DNA of 18,499 bases from an uncultured Clostridia bacterium (lineage in GTDB: Bacteria > Bacillota > Clostridia > Christensenellales > Aristaeellaceae), in assembly GCA_934636425.1 (NCBI GenBank), contig CAKUAV010000043.1, positions 1 to 18,499 of the forward strand, written 5' to 3'. Position numbers and translations under genes: made by a program. Below the pieces are notes generated by a model. That model had not been told where the DNA came from. It was given only the letters and a program-made list of their open reading frames with translations, and searched no databases. Positions 13,878 to 18,499 of the stretch are shown one piece after another (within the stretch, counting starts at the first letter, position 1; every line of letters begins with the position of its first letter).

Positions 13878-14954
13878 ATGGGCGCATTGAGGCGTATTCT
13901 TCTCATCGCGCTGGCGCTGTGCCTTGCGCCGCTGGGCGCGATGGCGGCGGCGCTGAACGGCGATTCCAGCGTGTTTTCGCAGGAGCTGGCCATGCGCGCG
14001 CTGAACTGGAACAACGCGCAGTCGGCGGACGATTTCAGGGCGATTCTCGAAAGCGAGGGCCTTGAGGTCGTCGGCCAGTACAATTTTGACAAGGCGGCGG
14101 ACGACCCCGCCCACACCTGCGCCTGGACGGCGGCGCGCGGGATGCTCGATACCGAAGACGGCCAGCGCGGCGCGCTCGTGATCGCCATACGCGGCACGAC
14201 GGCGGGCGAGTGGTATTCAAACGTCGACATAGCGCCCTCTCAGCAGGACGGCGGCGTGTTCGCCGAAAATTTCCTCTTCGCGGCGCAGGATGTGTTCGTG
14301 AATCTCCAGCCGATTCTCGAGCAGCTGGACGCGGACACGGCGATTGTCGTGACCGGCCACAGCCGCGGCGGCGCGTGCGCCAATCTGCTGGGCATGCTGC
14401 TCAATGAAGAAATCGGCATGGAGCGCGTCTACGTCTATACCTCGGCCGCGCCCGCCACTGTGAAATACACATGGAGCGTGAACTACAATAACATATTCAA
14501 TCTCGTCAACGCCGGCGATATCGTGCCGCGCGTGCCGCCCGCCGCGTGGGGCTATACGCGCCTGGGCGAGGACATTGTGCTCACGGCCGGCGACGATGAG
14601 GCCGCCGACGCGGCGCGCATCGCCGACACGCTGGCCGCAATCGCGCCCGACGTGGCCTCTTATTACGGCACGCGCCATTCGCTGACCGGATCGGGGCTGA
14701 GCGAAGACGGCGCGACGGCCTATGAGGTGATGCTCGCTGCCGCCGCGAGCCTGACCGGACTGGGCGCGGACAGCGCCGAGCCGCGCTCGGATATTTCGTG
14801 GGACAGCCTGAGCGCGGCGTCCGACTTCGCGCCGCTGCTTAATCTGTTCAAAAAGGCGGCCGAGGACGACTGGGCGGCGGGGCAGGAGATCATGCGGCGG
14901 CACATGCCGGCGACCTATATGCAGCTTCTTTCGGCGTATGAGGGGGAAAACTGA
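13878..14954 (+). CDS. Secreted class-3-lipase-like alpha/beta hydrolase
   Basis: The 358-aa protein begins with a signal peptide (1-24, cleavage near AMAA), so it is exported. IAIRGTTAGEWYSN (102-115) resembles the class 3 lipase oxyanion region and VVTGHSRGGACANLLG (157-172) is the nucleophile elbow with S162. NAGDIVPRVP (211-220) supplies the probable acid D214, and TRHSLT (265-270) the probable base H267. The triad is therefore complete. ATG at 13878 follows GAAGGGGAGA. It is first in an operon: its TGA lies one base before the ATP-binding subunit's ATG. Class 3 members act on acylglycerols or other esters; the actual substrate is unknown. A lipid-related role for the attached transporter follows only from this linkage. 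Confidence 0.85.
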   Translation: MGALRRILLIALALCLAPLGAMAAALNGDSSVFSQELAMRALNWNNAQSADDFRAILESEGLEVVGQYNFDKAADDPAHTCAWTAARGMLDTEDGQRGALVIAIRGTTAGEWYSNVDIAPSQQDGGVFAENFLFAAQDVFVNLQPILEQLDADTAIVVTGHSRGGACANLLGMLLNEEIGMERVYVYTSAAPATVKYTWSVNYNNIFNLVNAGDIVPRVPPAAWGYTRLGEDIVLTAGDDEAADAARIADTLAAIAPDVASYYGTRHSLTGSGLSEDGATAYEVMLAAAASLTGLGADSAEPRSDISWDSLSAASDFAPLLNLFKKAAEDDWAAGQEIMRRHMPATYMQLLSAYEGEN

Positions 14955-14955
14955 C

Positions 14956-15657
14956 ATGGCGTACATCGAATTTAAGGACGTTTCGAAAGTCTATACGATG
15001 GGGCAGACGCAGATCCGCGCGCTCGATCACATCAGCTTCGCCGTCGAAAAGGGCGAACTGTGCGTGATCGTCGGGCCGAGCGGCGCGGGCAAGACGACGC
15101 TCTTGAACATATTGGGCGGCATGGACACGGCCAGCGAGGGCACGGTGCTGCTCGACGGGCGCGACATCAGCCGGCTCAACAGCCGCCAGCTCACAGCCTA
15201 TCGCCGCGACGACGTGGGCTTCGTGTTCCAGTTCTACAATCTCGTGCAGAATCTCACCGCGCGCGAGAACGTCGAGCTGGCCTCTGAAATCTGCAAAGGC
15301 AGCCTCGATCCGGTCAGGACGCTCGAGGGCGTGGGGCTGAAGGAGCGCATGAACAACTTCCCCGCCCAGCTCTCCGGCGGCGAGCAGCAGCGCGTGGCCA
15401 TAGCGCGGGCGCTGGCGAAGAACCCCAAGCTGATACTCTGCGACGAGCCGACCGGCGCGCTGGACTACAACACCGGCAAGGCCGTGCTCAAGCTGCTGCA
15501 GGATACCTGCCGCGCGCAGGGCAAGACCGTATTGATCATCACGCACAACGGCGCGCTGACCCAGATCGCCGACCGCGTGATCCGCGTCAAGAACGGCGCC
15601 GTGGTCGACATGACCGTGAACGACGCGCCCATGAGCGTGGAAAGGATCGAGTGGTAG
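14956..15657 (+). CDS. ABC transporter ATP-binding protein, MacB/LolD type
   Basis: This is a nucleotide-binding subunit for an FtsX-type permease; such transporters act as mechanotransducers or export peptides, lipoproteins or drugs. The 233-aa length is typical. Walker A is GPSGAGKTT (40-48), the Q-loop is FVFQFYNL with Q92, the signature is LSGGEQQR (139-146), Walker B is LILCDE (159-164) followed by PTGALD, and the switch histidine is H197 in IITHN. ATG at 14956 follows AGGGGGAAAA inside the end of the lipase gene, so translation is probably coupled. An in-frame ATG at 14938 would overlap the lipase more and lacks a good ribosome-binding site. It is cotranscribed with the permease starting 3 bases after its stop. 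Confidence 0.96.
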   Translation: MAYIEFKDVSKVYTMGQTQIRALDHISFAVEKGELCVIVGPSGAGKTTLLNILGGMDTASEGTVLLDGRDISRLNSRQLTAYRRDDVGFVFQFYNLVQNLTARENVELASEICKGSLDPVRTLEGVGLKERMNNFPAQLSGGEQQRVAIARALAKNPKLILCDEPTGALDYNTGKAVLKLLQDTCRAQGKTVLIITHNGALTQIADRVIRVKNGAVVDMTVNDAPMSVERIEW

Positions 15658-15660
15658 GCC

Positions 15661-18408
15661 GTGAAGAGAACGAGACGCAAGAACATCGTGCGCGGCGTGG
15701 GGCGCAGCCTCAACCGCTTTTTGTCGATACTCTTCATCGTGGCGCTGGGCGCGGGCTTCCTCGCCGGGCTGTTCGCCACGTCGCCCGATATGTACGAGGC
15801 CGCCGACCGCTATATGGACGAACACGACTGGTACGATCTGGACGTGAAGGCCTCGCAGGGCTTTACCGAGGAGGACGCCTCGGCCATCGCGCAGACGGCG
15901 GGGGTCGAGGCGGTTCAGCCGGCGCGCGTTGTGGACATGATGCTGCTGGACGGGGATTCGAACAGCCTGACCGCCCGCGTCTACGCGCTGCCCCACGGCG
16001 AGGGCGCGATGAACGGCTATGAGCTGCTCGAGGGGCGCGCGCCGGAAAACGCGAGCGAGTGCGTCGTGCAGGTGGCCTCAGGCCGGTATGGCGGCGTGGC
16101 GCTGAACATAGGCGATACGCTGACCGTTTCGCACGAAAACGCGAATTACGACGCGCTGCTGGACGAGGCGGCCGCCGAGACGCTGACTGTGGTCGGCATT
16201 GTCGAGAGTCCGATGTGCATTTCGGTCGAGGCCGATTCCACCAGCATAGGCAGCGGCGCGATCGGCGTATTGGTCTTCGCGCATGAGGACTATATCGATC
16301 TGGACGTGTACACCGACGTGTTCGTCGCCGTGTCGGGCGCAAAGGCGCTCAACACATTCGCAGACGACTACGACGCGCTGATCGAGCCGGTTAAAGAAGC
16401 GCTGGACGCGCTGGGCGACGAGCGCGCCCCCATGCGCACGCAGGCGCTCAGGGACGATGCGATCAGGAGCGTGGACGATATGGACGCGCTTGTTTCCGCG
16501 CTGGAGAGCGAAGCGGCGGTTCAGCGGGCGCTCTCTGAGGACGCGGCCGCGCGGCTCGAGCAGAGCATGACGGTCGCCGCGCTGCTGGGCGATTCGCCCA
16601 TCTCCCGCGCGATTGCCAGCACGGCCAGGGCGGTTGAGAGCGGCCTGAGCGCGCGCCGGAATGCGGCGGAGGACGGACAGGCGCGGCTCGACCGGCTGAA
16701 GGCACAGCTCTCCGATGCGCGCGAAGAGGCCGAAGCGATCGAGGACGGCTTCTGGCTGACGCGCGATCGAAGCGCGTCGGCGGGCTATGCCAGCTACAGC
16801 GACAATGTGGAGAAGGTCGCGGCGCTGTGCCGCATATTCCCGGTGTTCTTCTTCCTCGTGGCGCTGCTGGTGGCGCTGACCACAATGACGCGCCTTGTCG
16901 AGGAAAACCGCGCGCAGATCGGCACGCTCAAGTCGCTGGGCTTCTCGGACGCTCAGGTGCTGGCCGAATACATCATATACAGCCTGTCCTCGTCGGCGCT
17001 GGGCTGCGCGCTGGGCTTCGCGGTCGGCTTCAAGCTGTTCCCGAAGGTCATCAGCGCGGCCTACGGCATGATGTACACGCTGCCCGCGATTGAAACGCCC
17101 TTCCGGCTCGAGGTGGCGCTGCTGGTCGCGCCGGTGACAATCGGCGGCATACTGCTGGCGACGCTGCTCTCGTGCTGGGGCACCTGCCGCTCCTGCCCGG
17201 CGGCGCTCATGACCCCGTCCGCACCGCCCGCCGGCAAGCGGATACTGCTCGAGCGCATAAAGCCCCTCTGGAACCGGCTGTCGTTCAGCCGCAAGGTGAC
17301 CTGCCGAAATCTCTTCCGCTATAAAAAGCGCTTCATCATGACGGTGGTGGGCGTGGCCGGATGCAGCGCGCTGCTGGTGACCGGCTTCGGCCTGCGCGAT
17401 TCCATACACGACATCGTGGACAAGCAGTTCGGCGAGATCTATCTGTATCAGCTCACGCTGCGTCTGGACAAATCGGACGCGCTCGAGACCGACGACACGC
17501 TGAAGGAATTCCTTTCCGAGCCGGGTCTCTCCGCGCTCTCATTCGCATCGGAAAGCGGCCGCGTGGAAAAGGACGGAAGGAGCGAGGCGGTCAGCCTGAG
17601 CGTGCCCAAGGATGCATCGGCGTTTCCTGATTTCGTGACGCTGCGCGAGAGGAAGAGCGGCGAGAGCCTGTCGCTGGGCGGCGGCGCGATACTCACCGAG
17701 AAGCTGTGCGAGCAGCTGAATGTGCGCGCGGGCGACACTGTGACGCTGGAGGACAAGGACGGCAGAAAGGCCGCTGTGACTGTGGACGGCGTGACGGAGA
17801 ACTATCTGACCGCGTTCGCCTACATGACGCCCGAGGCCTATGAGAGCGCGTTCGGCCATGCGCCGGACTACACGACGCTTCTGTGCCGGCTTGAGGACGA
17901 AGCGCAGGCCGACGCGGCGGTGGCGCGCGCGCTCAGGAGCGATCATGTGATATTCACGCGCTCGTCGCTCAGCCTGAAGGAGACGTTCGCCGATTCTGTG
18001 CGCAGCATCGATTCGATCGTGCTGGTGCTGATTCTCTCGGCGGGCATACTGTGCATGGTGGTCATGTACAATCTGACCAATGTGAACATCTGCGAGCGGC
18101 GCGGCGAGCTGGCGACGATGCGCGTGCTGGGCTTTTATGAGCGCGAGGTGGAGAAGTACATTTTCCGCGAGACCAACACGCTGAGTCTCATCGGCGCGCT
18201 GGCGGGTCTGCCGCTGGGGATCTGGCTTCATTCGTTCGTGGTCAAGACGGTCGAGGTGAACGCGGTGATGTTCGGGCGCACGATCAAGCCGATGAGCTAT
18301 GTGTACGCGCTGGCGATCTCTGTGGTGTTCACGCTGCTGGTGAACGAGGTCATGCGCCGCAGCATCCGCAGGATCGACATGGTGGAGTCGCTGAAAGCCC
18401 GCGACTAA
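15661..18408 (+). CDS. FtsX-type ABC transporter permease, large two-domain form
   Basis: The 915-aa permease has a first membrane helix (about 19-39), a large external domain (about 45-390) and three helices (about 392-410, 435-458, 485-507) forming FtsX domain 1. A repeat of that plan follows: helix 558-577, external domain about 580-780, and helices near 786-806, 840-862 and 878-895 (FtsX domain 2). ENRAQIGTLKSLGFSD and ERRGELATMRVLGFYE are the matching post-helix motifs of the two halves. The external part at about 270-370 is rich in heptad-like A/L/E/R and is probably coiled coil, as in other long Firmicute permeases. The start is GTG at 15661, 3 bases after the ATPase stop; its ribosome-binding site is weak, consistent with coupling. 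No sensor kinase is visible next to it. Confidence 0.92.
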   Translation: MKRTRRKNIVRGVGRSLNRFLSILFIVALGAGFLAGLFATSPDMYEAADRYMDEHDWYDLDVKASQGFTEEDASAIAQTAGVEAVQPARVVDMMLLDGDSNSLTARVYALPHGEGAMNGYELLEGRAPENASECVVQVASGRYGGVALNIGDTLTVSHENANYDALLDEAAAETLTVVGIVESPMCISVEADSTSIGSGAIGVLVFAHEDYIDLDVYTDVFVAVSGAKALNTFADDYDALIEPVKEALDALGDERAPMRTQALRDDAIRSVDDMDALVSALESEAAVQRALSEDAAARLEQSMTVAALLGDSPISRAIASTARAVESGLSARRNAAEDGQARLDRLKAQLSDAREEAEAIEDGFWLTRDRSASAGYASYSDNVEKVAALCRIFPVFFFLVALLVALTTMTRLVEENRAQIGTLKSLGFSDAQVLAEYIIYSLSSSALGCALGFAVGFKLFPKVISAAYGMMYTLPAIETPFRLEVALLVAPVTIGGILLATLLSCWGTCRSCPAALMTPSAPPAGKRILLERIKPLWNRLSFSRKVTCRNLFRYKKRFIMTVVGVAGCSALLVTGFGLRDSIHDIVDKQFGEIYLYQLTLRLDKSDALETDDTLKEFLSEPGLSALSFASESGRVEKDGRSEAVSLSVPKDASAFPDFVTLRERKSGESLSLGGGAILTEKLCEQLNVRAGDTVTLEDKDGRKAAVTVDGVTENYLTAFAYMTPEAYESAFGHAPDYTTLLCRLEDEAQADAAVARALRSDHVIFTRSSLSLKETFADSVRSIDSIVLVLILSAGILCMVVMYNLTNVNICERRGELATMRVLGFYEREVEKYIFRETNTLSLIGALAGLPLGIWLHSFVVKTVEVNAVMFGRTIKPMSYVYALAISVVFTLLVNEVMRRSIRRIDMVESLKARD

Positions 18409-18409
18409 G

Positions 18410-18424
18410 GCCGGCAGTGCCGGC
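18410..18424 (+). repeat. GCCGGCAGTGCCGGC hairpin after the permease stop codon
   Basis: This is identical over 15 bases, and identical in orientation relative to the gene, to the hairpin after the GH2 stop (6831-6845). It is followed by TTCCAC, not by a U run. Confidence 0.75.
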
Positions 18425-18452
18425 TTCCACTTGCTGCCGCGCAATGCCACAC

Positions 18453-18487
18453 GACTTGCCAAACCATAAATTGGAGTTTGGCAAGTC
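18453..18487 (+). repeat. Conserved-loop hairpin element, copy 2 (downstream of the ABC permease gene)
   Basis: A perfect 12-bp stem (GACTTGCC outer part, inner AAAC/GTTT) encloses the 11-nt loop CATAAATTGGA. Relative to copy 1 at 6695-6729 (minus strand) the outer eight base pairs are identical, three inner base pairs are changed on both sides, and the loop differs at one base. The window ends 12 bases later, so whether a terminator or further conserved sequence follows cannot be seen. Confidence 0.8.
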
Positions 18488-18499
18488 TTCGATAGTGCG

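Noticed and set aside
1..18499. tRNA, rRNA, riboswitch, insertion sequence or phage genes
   Set aside because: No tRNA-like folds, conserved riboswitch cores, transposase or integrase motifs were recognised on either strand by eye.

Overview
This window looks like chromosome from a high-GC, endospore-forming Firmicute of the Clostridia type. The case rests on a SpoIIP sporulation hydrolase, AGGAGG-type ribosome-binding sites, sigma-A promoters with extended -10 boxes (TGCTATAAT recurs) and U-tailed terminators. The set of sugar genes would fit a gut or plant-polymer-using Clostridia lineage such as Christensenellales, but that placement is inference only.

Layout. (1) 1-1971, minus strand: a DUF1614-like membrane protein gene overlapping spoIIP, followed by two related terminator hairpins. 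(2) 2024-2735: a degenerate long tandem repeat (unit about 296 bp) immediately upstream of that operon. (3) 2760-5480, minus strand: a Gfo/Idh/MocA oxidoreductase and an L-rhamnose isomerase (rhaA), each with its own terminator. (4) 5481-6845: a 1.36-kb gene-free region with a 14-unit, 42/43-bp tandem array and several hairpins. (5) 6846-10139: a GH2 glycoside hydrolase (minus) and an MFS transporter (plus), divergently transcribed from one 270-bp promoter region. (6) 10174-12186, plus strand: secG and a large orphan protein with a helix-turn-helix-like N-terminus, each with a terminator. (7) 12238-12925: a third array, about ten 57/58-bp units, between convergent terminators. (8) 12969-13674, minus strand: trxA and a single-domain rhodanese. 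(9) 13834-18408, plus strand: a three-gene operon of secreted class-3-lipase-like protein, MacB-type ABC ATPase and 915-aa FtsX-type permease.

Functional themes are saccharide use (GH2, MFS, RhaA, Gfo/Idh), sporulation engulfment (SpoIIP), protein export (SecG), thiol/sulfur chemistry (thioredoxin, rhodanese) and an envelope transporter coupled to a secreted hydrolase.

The genes are mostly ordinary; the unusual material is between them. Three unrelated-period tandem arrays occupy three gene-free regions. Separately, a two-part hairpin element lies downstream of both the GH2 gene and the ABC permease gene. It consists of an identical GCCGGCAGTGCCGGC next to the stop codon, then a 12-bp stem with an almost invariant 11-nt loop. 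The two copies of the second hairpin differ at three stem positions, all with compensating changes, which indicates selection on structure. This element is the best candidate for something undescribed.
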